Shown here piece by piece: positions 36,901 through 48,500 of a stretch of DNA of 64,000 bases (positions within the stretch are counted from its first letter, which is position 1; every line of letters begins with the position of its first letter). The notes under the pieces were generated by a model. That model was not told the origin of the DNA. It saw only the letters and a list, made by a program, of their open reading frames with translations, and ran no database searches. Source of the DNA: JAXMAZ01 sp046350115. Its GTDB lineage: Bacteria; Planctomycetota; Planctomycetia; Gemmatales; Gemmataceae. The translations under genes were made by a program, and so were the position numbers. The stretch is from assembly GCA_046350115.1 (NCBI GenBank), contig JAXMAZ010000002.1, forward strand, positions 1 through 64,000, in the 5' to 3' direction.

Positions 36901-39900
36901 GTGACCGCCGTAACGGGGCCGGTCAGCGGGCCGTTGAAGGTGACGTTCTGACCGGTGAAGGTGACGACCGCCGGCGAGACGGTGACGGCCGTGTTGAACA
37001 ACAGGTCGCCGGTCGCCGTGACGGTCGGGGTGTTCACCACGGCCGTCGCCGACGCCCCGCCCAGGGTGGTCAGGGCGGCCACCGTCACCGTGTCGTTGAA
37101 GACGATCGTCTGGCCGGCCGACACCGAGGCCGTGACCTTCGCCCCGTCCAGGGTGCTGTTGAAGATGATGCTGCCGGCGGCCGACTGGAACAGGGTGTCC
37201 GTGACCGCCGTCACCGCATCGAGGAAGGTCAGCCCGTTCGTCCCGGACACGGTCCCACCGGACACCTTCGTACTGCCGCCCGCGTTGGTGGTCAGGGAGC
37301 CGACCGAGACGGCCTTGTTGAACGCCGTGACGTTGGACGCGTTGACGGAGACCGCCGTCGTGGGGCCGGTCAGCAGGCCGTTGAAGGTGACGTTCTTGCC
37401 CGTGAAGGTGACGACCGCCGGGCCGGTGGTCACGTCCGTGTTGAACGTCAGGTCGCCGGTGGTCGCGGTGACGGTGTCGGTGTTCACCACCGCCGTCCCG
37501 CCGGCCGCGTTCGTGGTCAGGTCGGCGACGGTGACCACCCCGTTGAAGGTAATCGTCTTGCCGGCCGCGACCGTGGCCGTGACCGACGCCCCGTCCAGCG
37601 TCTTGCCGAACAGGATGTTGCCGGCGGCCGACTGGAAGGTGGTGGCCGCGTCGACCGTCACCGGGTCGAGGAACGTCAGCCCGTCGGTGCCGGACACCGT
37701 CCCACCGGTGACGCGGGTTTTCCCGTCGGGGTCGGTCGTCAGGGTCCGGACCGCCACGCCGCCGGTGAACAGCGTCTCGCCGGCGGTGTTGACAAACACG
37801 GCCGAGGTCGCCCCGGTCAGCCCGGCGTTGAACCGGATGTCCCCGCCACCGGTCGAGGCGAACGTGACCGTCGGGCCGGTCGCCTGGACGGCGTCGTCGT
37901 AGGTCTGGCCCCCGGCCGTGGTGACGCCGACGGCCACCTTGGTGACGCCCCCGCCGTCGGTGGTCAGCGAGGCGAGCGGGGCGGTGCCGCCGACCGCCCC
38001 GGTGAAGGTGGTGTCGCCCGGGGCGGTGACGGTGACGGCGAACCCGCCGTCCAGGGTGCTGGCGAACGTCACCTTGCCGCCGGCCACGAAGGTGGCGTCC
38101 GCCCCGACCTCGACCGCGTCGTCGTATTGCTGGTCGCCGGCCGTCTTGACCAGCTTGCCGTTGACCGCCGTGGTGCCGCCGCCGTTGACGGTGAGCGAGG
38201 CGAGCGGGGTGCCGTTCCCGACCTTGCCGCCGAACGTGGTCAGCCCGGCGGCCGTCACGGTGACGGCGAACCCGCCGTCCAGGGTGTCCGCGAACGTCAC
38301 CTTGCCGCCGGCGGTGCAGGTGGTGTCCTTGCCGACCACGACCGCGTCCTGGTACGACTGGTCGCCGGTCGTCGCCACCCCGCCGCCGTTGACGACCGTC
38401 TTGCCGCCGCCGTCCGTGGTCAGCGACGCCAGGGCTTTGTCCGCCCCGACCGCGCCGCCGAAGGTGGTGTCCCCCGGGGCGGTCACGGTGACGTTCGAGG
38501 TGCCGGCCGTGGCTCCGTCGAGGGTGCCGTTGAACGCGATCTTCCCGGCCGTCGAGCCGAACGTGACGGTCGCGGCCGACACCACCGTCGCCCCGTTGTA
38601 CGTCTGGTCGGCCCCGGTCAGGTACTGGCCGGCGGTCAGCGCGATCCGCTTGCCGGCCGTCACGGTCAGGCTGTCCGGCCGGCTGACGGTCCCGACCGGG
38701 CCGTTCAGCGCGACCACCCCGGCGGTCGCGCTGGGGGCGGTGATCGTCAGCGAGGCGGGCAGCACGCCGGCGTCGATCGTCGAGTTCACCGACACCGGGC
38801 CGGCGGCCGACTGGATTGCCGCGGCCCCGGTCACCCGGACCGGCCCGCCGCCGATCTGGGCGACGCCCGTGTTCCCGGAGACCGTCGCCCCGTTCAGCAG
38901 CAGGACGCCGGCGTTGACCAGGGTGACGCCGCCGCCGGCCGTCACCGCGGCCGAGACGGTGATGTCCTTCGACGCGATCAGGATGTCGCCGGCGACCGCG
39001 GTCGCGCCGGTGACGGTCACGGCGTCGGTACCGGCCCCGGTGGTGACGACCAGGTTGGTGTTCAGGTGGGCGTTGTCGGCGGACGCGACCGTCACCGTGT
39101 CGTCCCCGGCCGAGCCGGTCTCGGTGTCCAGGGTCAGCGTCTTGTTGCCGCGGAAGGCGGCCGGGGTGATCGGGGTCAGCCCGCTCTTGCCGGACACCAC
39201 CAGGGCCGGGTCGTTCGGCGGGCAGAAGGTGGCGCCGTTGGCGACCGTCAGTTGGTCGTTCGCGTTCGGGGTGAGCAGGGTGGCGGTGTCGAACCCGACG
39301 ACGTCGATGCCGACCGTGTTCCCGGCGTCGCCGACGTTCTGGAAGCTGATCACCTTGCCGTTCACGGTGACGGTGCCCTTACCGGTCGTGGCCGCGTCCG
39401 GCAGGTAGGTGGCCGAGAACCCAGCCGCCCCCATCGCGCACAGCACGTCGCCCGCCTTGTCCGTCCCGTCGAACAGCGCCCCGTCGACCGGCACCGGGTC
39501 ACCGCCCGCGTAGTCAACGATCATGGTGTCGTTGGCGGCCAGCCCGTTGAACGTGAACTGGCTGACCGCGATGGCGACCGGGTTGGCCCCGTTCAACTGG
39601 AAGAAGGTGGTGCCGCCGGCCTGGAACAGGACCAGGGTGTCCGGCCCGTTCGTCCCGTTCACCGTCAGGCTGCCGACCCCGGACAGGTTGAGCGATTCGA
39701 TCTCCTCGAACGTGACCGGCAGCAGGGCGCCGTCCTGGAAGGTGCCCTTGTCCGGGGTGGCCCCGGGGGTGAAGGTGACGGCCCCGCCGGACCCGACGAA
39801 GTTGAGCGTGTCCCCGGGCAGGGTCGGCAGGCTGGGGGTCAGCCCGTTCACGTGGACGGCCGCGTTCGCCGCGGCGGCGACGGTGAACGTGTCTGCGTCC

Positions 39901-42332
39901 GGCCCGCCGGTCAGCGTCACCCCGAGCGGGGCGGACAGCACCGCCTTGGAGATGTCCGCCGCCGCCCCGACCCCCGGGTCGGCGTCGCCGAAGTCGATGA
40001 GCAGGTTGACCGCCCCGGCGTCCGCCTTCAGCACCGCCCCGGCCCCGACGGCCAGATTGTCCCCGGCCTGCAGGGTGACGGTGCCGGTCTGGGAGCGGAC
40101 GGTCACGCCCGGGTTCACCGTCAGGTCGTCGCCGGCGGCGGCCGAGTCGGTCGCCGTCAGGGTGACGTCCCCGACCCCGTTCACGTCGCTGGCCACGGTC
40201 AGCGGGCTGCGGGCGGTGACGGTCAAGGTACGGCCGGTCAGCCCGACCACCGTGCCGACGCTGCCGACGGTCAGCGGGCCGGTGCTGGCGAAGGTGATGT
40301 CGTCCGTGTTCCCGCCCTCGCCGGCGAACACCCGGATGTCGTTCCCGGCCGCGGTCAGGTCGGCCACCGCGGCCCCGCCGTCGGCCATGAACACGCCGAA
40401 CGAGTCGACCACGAACCCGGCGGACGGGTCCTGGGTGATGTCCCCGGCCGACCCGATCAGGAACCGGCTGAACCCGGCCGGGGCGGTGAACCCCTGGGTG
40501 ATGGCCACGGCCCCGGAGTAGATGTTGTCCCCGAGCTGGACCAGCCGGCCGGCGGTCAGCCGGGCCAGCTCGTCGGCGGAGACCGAGAACTTGCCGGCCA
40601 CCGGGGCGGCGGCGAGGGCCATCGGCTGGCCGCCGGTCTGGACCAGCAGGTAGACGTTCCCGTGGTCGGTGTCCGTGCCGAGGGCCGGGGCGGCGAACGT
40701 GTCGTTGATGGCCGCGTCGTCGGCGATGATCTCGGCGTTCCCGCCGGTCGACAGGACCGGGGCGTTGACCGTCACCGTCTTGCCGCCGCCGGCCGACAGG
40801 GTGATGGTCTGGGCGGCGGTGATGCCCGGGGCGACCACCTCCAGGTCGGTGGCGGTGGTGATCAGGAACTTGCCGGCCGTGGCCGTCCCGGACACCTGCG
40901 GGATGGCGTTCCCGCCGAGGGTCACGTCCACCGACCCGGCGGCGGCCGTCAGTCGCCCGGCGGCCACCGTCCCGGCCGTCTGGGTGACGGCCCCGCCGGC
41001 CGTCAGGGCGAGGACGTTCGCCACGCTGACGGTGTTGGCCAGGGCCAGGTTGCCGGAGGTGGTCAGGGTCAGGTTTTTGGCCACCGCCCCGGGGATGGTG
41101 CCGACCGCGTCCACGGTCAGGTCGCCGGTGTTGACGACGGTGATCTCGGCGGTGTCCTTGGACTCGGCGGCGAAGACCTGGAAGCTGTTCCCCGGGGCGG
41201 TCAGGCTGACGGTCTGGGGGGCGGCCGCGTTCACGTCCAGGAACAGGCCGAGCGAGCCGACCGTGATCGGGGCGTTCGCGTTCTGGATGAGGTTGCCGCC
41301 GGTCCCGAGGATCAGCTTGGAGAACCCGGCCTGGGCGGAGACCGCCTGGGTGATGGTCAGGTCGCCGGCCAGCGGGTCGCCGATCTGGACCAGCCGGCCG
41401 GCGGTCAGCAGGCCCAGCTCGAAGTTCGAGATGGACAGCTTGGTGGGCGAGGTGGCGAAGGCCAGGGTGACCGGCCGGCCCAGGGTGGCGGTCAGCAGGT
41501 AGACGTTCCCGTGGTCGATGTCGGTGCCGGCGGCCGGCGCCTGGACGGCCGCCTGGATGGTCATCCCGTCGGCCACCAGCTCGACGTTCCCGGTGTCCGA
41601 GACGAGCGGGGCGAGCACGGCCAGGGTGCCGCCGCCGTTCAGGGTGAGGGCGATGGTGCCGGTGGCCGCCAGCCCGGGGCCGGGGACGAAGAACCCGGCG
41701 GCCGTGGTCAGGTCGAACCGGCCGGCCGTCGCCCCGCCCCGGACCGAGAAGAATGTGTTCGCCCCGACGGTCAGGTCCACCAGCGACCCGGTGACGGTCA
41801 GGTTGCCGGCGGTCAGGTCGCCCCCGGTCTGGGTGACCTTCCCGGCGGCGGACACGGTCAGGTCGTTCGCGTCGAAGTTGGTCGTCCCGGCGAACTCGAC
41901 CGTCGAGCCGGGGTCGTCCAGGGCTACGGTGAACGGCTGGTCGAAGGTGTTCCCGCCGCCGTCGTCGAACCGGAGGGCGCCGCCCGGCTGGCTGTCGGTG
42001 AACTGGACCTCGGCGTAGGCGAACGAGTCGTCCAGGGTGAGCGAGTTGGTGCCCAGGCCGGTGAAGTTGCCGGCGTTCACCCCGCCGTCGGTGAACGTGC
42101 CGGTGGTGGTGAACTGGTACACCCCGCCCAGGCTGGCGACCGTCACCAGCTCCCCGGCCGTGTCCAGGTCGATGGTCAGGATCTGGCCGAGCGGGCCGGC
42201 CGATTCGGTCAGGGTGGCCGGGGCGGTCCGGTCCTCCAGGTGGGTGACGGCGGGTTTGGCCCCGGGGCGGGTCCGGCGGGTCGGGCGGGCGGTGCGGGCG
42301 AAGAGGCGGTGGACCCACCAGGTGCGGCTCAT
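33975..42332 (-). pseudogene. Giant secreted beta-repeat protein with C-terminal FG-GAP repeats, broken by three frameshifts
   Basis: The frame from ATG 42332 (GGAG upstream) runs 2518 residues. It starts with a basic leader and the LEDRTAPA motif, the typical beginning of large planctomycete surface proteins, and then has dozens of filamentous-haemagglutinin-like beta-strand repeats (for example TVSGTNGLTFLDAVT, AVVTFTGQNVTFNGPLTGP). The true C-terminus, with calcium-type FG-GAP repeats (VAVADVTGDGRDDLVVTAGP, FADIVVGAAGGGGPRV), is reached only after three one-base breaks at about 34836, 34728 and 34700. The last break returns to the starting frame, with the stop at 33975. If repaired, the protein would be about 2785 residues. 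An adhesin or cell-wall role is inferred. Confidence 0.75.
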
Positions 42333-42504
42333 GGTGGCGGCTCCGGGGCGTGCGGCTCAGGAAAGGCGTGACGACAGGCCCACCCGTCTACGACGCCGGT
42401 AGACCTTCGCTAGTTTCCTAAGTTTCGCTTTCTTCCCCAGGTACACAAGCCGATTTGACCGCCTGAACACGCCCGCCGTCCGGCCCCCGCCGGTATAACC
42501 CAAA

Positions 42505-42536
42505 CGAACGGACCGGAGGTCGCCCCCCGGTCCGTC
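42505..42536 (-). terminator. Candidate terminator of the TonB receptor gene
   Basis: On the minus strand, a CGGACCGG/CCGGTCCG stem (42509-42534) lies about 30 bases beyond the receptor stop, followed by TTCGTTTGGGTT. The stem is good but the T-tract is broken, so termination is possible rather than shown. Confidence 0.35.
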
Positions 42537-42564
42537 GGACGCCGGTCAGTAGACCGCCGCCGGG

Positions 42565-45318
42565 TCAGTAGGTGAGCTGGGTGTTGAAGAAGAAGTTGGT
42601 CCCCGGGCGGAGCAGCGGGCCGACCCCGAGCAGGTTGCCGGAGATCGGGTCCAGGTGCTCCCGGTAGGTGCGGTCGCCCAGGTTGTCCACCCCGGCGGAC
42701 ACCAGCAGGGAGTCGGTCAGCCGCCAGTACCCGCGGATGTTGAACACGGTGAACCCGCCGGTCGGGAGCTCCCCGAGGGTGGTGGCCACCCGGTTCTGGC
42801 CGGCCACCATCCGGGCGGAGAACTCGACCTGCCAGTTCGGCCGGGCGCTGGCCTGGTGGAACCGCAGCCCGACCCGGCTGTCCAGCGGCGGGATCTGGGG
42901 GAGCGGCTCGGAGTCGCCCACCCGCCGGCCGCGGGCCGGGTCGTCCCGCCGGCTGCTGTCCACCCCGGCCGGGCGGCGGGCGTCGGCCGCCGACACGTCC
43001 GTCCCCTGGACGTAGCTGAGGGTGCCGAACGGGGTCAGCCAGGGGGTGACGTCCACCTGGGCGAACAGCTCGGCCCCGGCCAGGACGGCCTGGTTGGTGT
43101 TGGTGTACACCACCTGGGTCAGGCCCGGGGACAGGCGGTTGGCGTCGTAGGTGATGTAGTTCTGCACCCACGCGTAGAACAGGTTGCCGCCGGCCTGGAA
43201 GAAGTCGTAGTCGGCCCGCAGCCCGAGGTCGATCTGGGTCAGCCGCTCCTGCTTCAGGTTCGGGTCGCCGATCAGCCGGCTGGTCCCCTGCTGGAGCACC
43301 CCGATGAACGGGCCGGCGGCGTACAGCTCGGTCAGGGTCGGCGCCCGCTCGCTGTGCCCGAACGCGGCCAGGGCGGTCCAGTTGTCGTCCAGCTTGTACT
43401 CGTTCTGCATGAACCCGGCCAGCAGGGTGTACGTCCGAGTGAGGGCGGTGTTGCCCGGGTCGGACGAGTACACGATCGGGTCGAACGCCTGGCGGGTGCC
43501 CGGCGGGTTGCCGAACACGGCCGGGTTGTTGTACCCCGGGCTGCCGGGCGACCCGAACAGGTCGAACGTGCCGGAGATCTGCCGCGGGTTGCTGCTGCTG
43601 TGGACGAAGTCCACCCGCCCGCCGGACCGCACCTTCCACCGGTCGGTGATCGGGATGGCGGACTGCAGGAACAGCCCGGGGTTGACCTGGTTGGACTCCG
43701 GGATGCCCTGGTTCTGGCTGAGCGTCACAGGGGCGCCGGGCCGGATCGGTAGCCCGCTGTTCAGCCCGATGCCGGCGATCTGGTTGATCCGGATGTCCTC
43801 GTTCAACCCCTGGCCGAAGGCGTTCAGGTCGGTTCCGACGGTCAGCCACGGGTCGGCCTTGTCCGGCCCCCAACTGGCGGCCAGCCGGTAGCCGATCGAC
43901 CGGCCGGCGAACCGGGTGTTGGACTGGTCGGTGAACAGGTTGAGCGACCCGCCGTTGGCCGCCTGGGCGTTGGCCAGTGAGGCCTGCTGAACCGGGTTCG
44001 GGCCGGTGAACCCGGCCAGCCCGCCGTAGGCGACGGTCGGGTTGACCTGCCCCGGGCCGTACCCGAACACCGGGTTGAACGACACCCCGAGCAGCTTCTG
44101 GACGAACGCCTGCTTGGCCCCCTGCTGGGTGTTCCCGGAGGCGGCGGTGCTGTTGTACCACACGTCCAGGGTGAGCTTGTCGAACAGACCCTGGTCGGTC
44201 AGGGTGTACCGCAGGCTGTACGCCTCGGTGTCCGCCCGGCCGATGTCGAAGTACAGGCCGGGGAACTCCAGGTCGTTCTGGACGACCCGCAGCCCTTTGA
44301 ACTCCAGGCTGCTGTTCGGGGTCAGGTTGACGCCGAGGGCGAAGTTGATGTTGTTCGACAGGTAGCTGGCCGGCACCTGGGTGCCGTTGCCGGCCCGGTA
44401 GTCGTTCCCCTGGAGCAGGTTGTAGGTGCCGCGGAACCCCCACTCCCGGTCGCTCACCTCGACCGTCTGCAGCCCGTTCCACTGGCGGCCGTTGGTCTGG
44501 TACCCGGCGGACGACCGGCCGTGGACCTGGAAGCCGTCGGTCCGCGGGCTGCCCAGGGTGACGATGTCCAGGAAGGACAGGCCCGGGCCGTACAGGGCGG
44601 AGTACGGCCCCTTGACGGCGGTGATGCTCTGGACGCTGCCCGGGTCGAACCGGGAGACGGCCGAGTCCAGGTCGAGCCGGGCCGGCTGGAACAGGCCGCC
44701 GTCGGCGGTGGTGGTGTACTGGCCGGGGCGGAGGCCGCGGATGCGGACGTCGGCGCTGACGCTGTTCCGCCGCTGGATGTCCACCCCGGTGGAGGCGGTG
44801 GACCGGCTAATCAGGTCGGACGCGGTGTTGGCGTTGGTGGCCGCCCCGGCCGCCCCGCCGCCGCCGGACACGGTGCTAGCCGTCGCCCCGGCCGGTGCCG
44901 CCTGCTGCTGGGCGGCCGTCGGGGTGACCGCGGAGTTGGTCGCGGCGGACGGGGTGCCACCGGCCTTGTCCGCCGCTTGCCCGGCCGCGGCGAACCGGCT
45001 CCCGGTGTCCCCGCCGGGCGTGGGAGTCGGGGTCGGGGTCGGCGTGGGGGCCGGCGTCGGGGCCGGTTGCGGGGTGGGTGCCGGCTGGGGCGTGGGGGCC
45101 GGCTGGGGCGTGGGCGCCGGCTGCTGGACGCGAACGGTCGGCGGCGCCTTCAGCGGCTCCGCCGGGGCGGCCGGCTTCGGCTCCCCGACGACCACCGGGC
45201 CGGCCGGCGGGGTCGGCCCGAACGGGACCACCTGGGCTTGCCCGTGTGCCCCCCGGGCGGTCGCGGTCAGAAGGACGGCCGTCACCACACCCCGGCGGAG
45301 AATATATCGGCGTACCAT
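42565..45318 (-). CDS. TonB-dependent outer-membrane receptor with proline-rich N-terminal extension
   Basis: The 917-residue product has a signal peptide (RRYILRRGVVTAVLLTATARGAHG), a proline/threonine-rich stretch (residues about 63-103, PAPTPQPAPTPQ and PTPTPTPT), a glycine/alanine-rich linker, and then a TonB plug (SADVRIRGLRPGQYTTTADG, ITAVKGPYSALYGPG). A 22-strand-type barrel follows, ending in the aromatic strand FFFNTQLTY. It would import a siderophore, vitamin or glycan across the outer membrane using the TonB system; the ligand is unknown. The start MVRRYIL at 45318 was chosen for the AGGAGGG site and signal peptide; an upstream ATG at 45375 lacks one. Confidence 0.9.
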   Translation of the reverse strand: MVRRYILRRGVVTAVLLTATARGAHGQAQVVPFGPTPPAGPVVVGEPKPAAPAEPLKAPPTVRVQQPAPTPQPAPTPQPAPTPQPAPTPAPTPTPTPTPTPGGDTGSRFAAAGQAADKAGGTPSAATNSAVTPTAAQQQAAPAGATASTVSGGGGAAGAATNANTASDLISRSTASTGVDIQRRNSVSADVRIRGLRPGQYTTTADGGLFQPARLDLDSAVSRFDPGSVQSITAVKGPYSALYGPGLSFLDIVTLGSPRTDGFQVHGRSSAGYQTNGRQWNGLQTVEVSDREWGFRGTYNLLQGNDYRAGNGTQVPASYLSNNINFALGVNLTPNSSLEFKGLRVVQNDLEFPGLYFDIGRADTEAYSLRYTLTDQGLFDKLTLDVWYNSTAASGNTQQGAKQAFVQKLLGVSFNPVFGYGPGQVNPTVAYGGLAGFTGPNPVQQASLANAQAANGGSLNLFTDQSNTRFAGRSIGYRLAASWGPDKADPWLTVGTDLNAFGQGLNEDIRINQIAGIGLNSGLPIRPGAPVTLSQNQGIPESNQVNPGLFLQSAIPITDRWKVRSGGRVDFVHSSSNPRQISGTFDLFGSPGSPGYNNPAVFGNPPGTRQAFDPIVYSSDPGNTALTRTYTLLAGFMQNEYKLDDNWTALAAFGHSERAPTLTELYAAGPFIGVLQQGTSRLIGDPNLKQERLTQIDLGLRADYDFFQAGGNLFYAWVQNYITYDANRLSPGLTQVVYTNTNQAVLAGAELFAQVDVTPWLTPFGTLSYVQGTDVSAADARRPAGVDSSRRDDPARGRRVGDSEPLPQIPPLDSRVGLRFHQASARPNWQVEFSARMVAGQNRVATTLGELPTGGFTVFNIRGYWRLTDSLLVSAGVDNLGDRTYREHLDPISGNLLGVGPLLRPGTNFFFNTQLTY

Positions 45319-45510
45319 GGTCGGACGACCCTCCTTGGCCCGATACGCACCGACTGCCAGTTTTACCGATGACACCGGACGTGCCGGTTTGCGGCTTAGT
45401 ATCAGTTGTCGGCTGTTGGCGGTGGAAGACTTGGGGGCTGGCCGAAAAAAGATGATGATCGGCCGGCCGTGGCAGAATGGGCGGGCTGGGTCTACGGCCG
45501 GCCGGCCCGG
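45319..45510. other. Gap between the tandem kinase and the TonB receptor
   Basis: The 192-base spacer is somewhat less GC-rich than the genes. It holds the receptor promoter but no repeat or gene that I can recognise. A GCCGGCCG palindrome near 45495 could be part of a kinase 3' hairpin. Confidence 0.4.
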
Positions 45511-48500
45511 CTAGCGGCTGAGGGCGGGAAGAACCTGCTCAGCTAGCAGCGCGAGGTCGGGTGAGGGTGGGTTCGCTTGGATCCGCTTGGCCACCTGGGT
45601 GGCCGCCGCCCGTTCCTCGGCGGTGAGGGGGCTTCCCAGCAGCAGGTCGACCCCGGTCTGGGCCAGCCGCCAGCCGTCGGCCGCCGGGACGTTCGGGCTG
45701 GCATCGATCGCCGTGACCAGGAATGAGCGGATCGCGGACTTGCCGTCCTCGCCGGTGAAGAGTTTCTGCCGGTCCCGGCGGAAGTCGCTCCGGTCGTTCC
45801 GGTCGGCCGTCTCGCCGAGCGCGGCCTCTGGGGAGCCGGACCCGGCCTCCGCCGCCATCAGGGCGGCCACCGCCTGCGCGTACTCGGTCGCCCGGTCGGC
45901 CACCTTGTCCTTGTCGATTAGATTCGCGGCCAGCACCCGGACCAGTCCGAGTTGGAGGTACGCCGGCCAACTGGCCTTCGGGTCCGGGACCAACTGGACC
46001 ACCTGCCGGTACTCGTCCCCGGCCTCGGTCCACAGCCGCCGCTTGTCTTTCGGATCCTCGGCCCGGACGGCGGTCTCGTCCAGCGCCCGGCCGAGGGCCG
46101 TCCGGGCTTGCACCCGCCAGACGTCGGAGACCAACGGGTTGGCGCCGGCCACAGCCACCGCTTGCCGGGCGTCCGCCTCGGCCAGTTTGATGTCCCGGCC
46201 CTTGTCCAGCCGGCCGGCGTTCGCCCGCCGGACCAGCAGGTCCACCTTGGCCCACTCGTCCTGGGGCCGGCCCGGGGCGGCCACCGCCGCCCGGGTCACG
46301 TCGTCCAGCCCCCGGAACCAGGCGGCGAAGTCCCGGGCCGGGTCGGCGAAGTACCGCAGGGTCAGGGCGTTCGCCCGGTGGTAGCCGACGACGGCCGGAC
46401 CAAGCACCTCTTCCGCCCGGGGCCGGGTCAGCAGTTCGTCGATCACCTTGGCCATGGCCGCACACCGGGCCTTGTCCCCGGCGGCGGCCATCCCCTCGTC
46501 GTAACTCAGCTTGGCCCAGTCGAACAGGGTGCTCCGGCGGTACCGGGTCCGGTCCCCGTCCGGCAGACCAGCGGCGGTGAGAGCCTTCTCGAACTGGGCG
46601 GCGGCGACGGTGTAGTGCGCCGGCCGGTCGGCCGGCCGGGCGGCTGCCGCCTCGAGGGCCGCCGCCTTGCCGAGCCAGTAGTGACATTCGGCCTGGAGGT
46701 CCGACTGCGGGCGGTCCGCCAACTGTCTTAACGCCTGCTCTAGATCCCGTCGCGCGGCGTCCAGCTTGGCCGTGTCCACCACCTCCCGCCCGCCGGCCGC
46801 CTGGTACTGATCCTCGGCCCACTTGACCTGGTTGCGGCCGCGGTGAGTGAGGGCGGTCGTCCGCCCGCCCTTGAGGGCCAGGGCGGTGGTGAACGCCTTG
46901 TCGGCCGCCGCGTACCCGCCCGCGGCGGCGAACCGGGTCGGGTCGTCCTTGAACAGCCACACCTGGTCCTCCAGAGCGCACCCCTTGGTGTCCCAGGCGG
47001 CCGGCCAGTCCCGGTCCAGGGCGAGCAGGGCGTCCGCCCACTCGATCGCCTCGGCCAGCGCCTTCTGCCGCTCGGCCTTGTCCCGGGGGGAGGCGAAGTT
47101 GGCCAACAGGATGGCGGTGTCGGCGGCGGACTTGTACGCCAGGGCCAGTTCGTCCCGCCGTCCGGCGTCCGGCTTGGCCTGCTCGATCGCCGCCCGGAAC
47201 GCCTTCCGGGCGTTCTGTAGCCCGTCCAACTGGTCCGGCAGGTCCGGCTTCTTCTCCGCGACCCGCTTGGCGACCAGCCCGGCGAGCAGCCGGCCGGCCG
47301 GCCCCGCCGCATCGGGGGCGTCCGACACCGGCCCGGCCGGGCCGTCCGGGCCGAGGGCCGCGCTGATGCCGTGCCAGGCGGCGTATTCCGGGTTCGGGTC
47401 AAGCCGGGCGGCGGTGGCGAACAGCTTGGCCGCCGTCCGCTCGACCTGCCCCTTGGTGTCCGGCAGCTCGTCCCACCCGCCGCCCCGGCGGCGGACCTCC
47501 CGGCCGGCCAGGTAGCAGACCGCGGCCAGGCCGGTCTTCGCCTCGGGCGTCGGGCTGTGGTCGGCCACCCACTTCGGGTCGAGCAGGTTACGGACGGCCG
47601 GGGCGTACAGGGCGGCGGCGGGCAGGGGCGGCTTCGCCTGCCGGGCCAGGTCGAACAGCTTGCCGAAACTGTCCACCGCGGCGGCCGGCCGCAGGTTCGC
47701 CCGGGCCAGCCAGAACCGGGCCTGGTCCGCGGCCGGCTTCCGCAGCCGGTCCAGCTCCCCGGGCTTGGCCAGGGCGTCGGCCGCGGCGAGCACCGCGGCG
47801 GCCGGCGGCCGGGGGGCCGACCGACCGGCCAGCACCAGCTCGTACCGGGCTACCGCCCGCCGGTCGTCGGGCACCCGGTCCCCGGCCCGGTCGGCGGCCC
47901 GCAGGGCGGCGGTGAGCCAGGTGACGGCCGTGGCCGCGGTGGCCGCCGGGTACGGGTCGGCCGCCGGGCCGTCGACCGGCCCCCGGACCGGCTCTGCCGT
48001 GGCCGCGGCGACCAACAGGTCGTGGGTTTTGCCGGCCCGGTACTCGTTCAGCCACGCGGGCCGGTTGTCGCCTGTCGGAACCAGCCCGGCCAGACGGTCG
48101 AGCGTCTCCCGCTGCGGGCCGCCCTTGGCCGACCGGGCGGCGACGTAGCCCGCGTACCTGTCCCCCTCGGCCGGGGGCGCGACCGGCGGGCCGCCCTGGC
48201 TGCCGGCCTCGGCCCAGCACTCCAGCCGTAGGGCTTGCACCGTCGGCGTCGGCTCGGCCGCCTCACACACCTTCGCCAACGCCGCCCACTCCGCCCCCTT
48301 GGTGTCCGCCCCGCCAAGCGTCGGGACGACGGCTTCCACCTGGGCGGTCAGCGCGGCCTTGAGTTCCGTCCGCAGCGGCTCGGCGTCGGCCGCCGTCAGC
48401 CCCTTCGTCACCGCGGACGGGTCGAATTGGGCCGCCTCGATCAGCTTCGGGGCGGTGGTCGCGGCTTTCAGTTGGGCGATCTGCCGGTCGGCCGCGGACC

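Noticed and set aside
35229..42371. A 2380-residue open frame on the plus strand opposite the giant surface gene
   Set aside because: It mirrors the third-position GC bias of the minus-strand gene, has no recognisable domain, and its translation is arginine/glycine/proline-rich like other antisense shadows in this window.
45003..45127. The tandem repeats inside the TonB receptor considered as a separate repeat locus or CRISPR
   Set aside because: They are in frame, encode a regular proline/threonine pattern and have no spacers; they belong to the gene.
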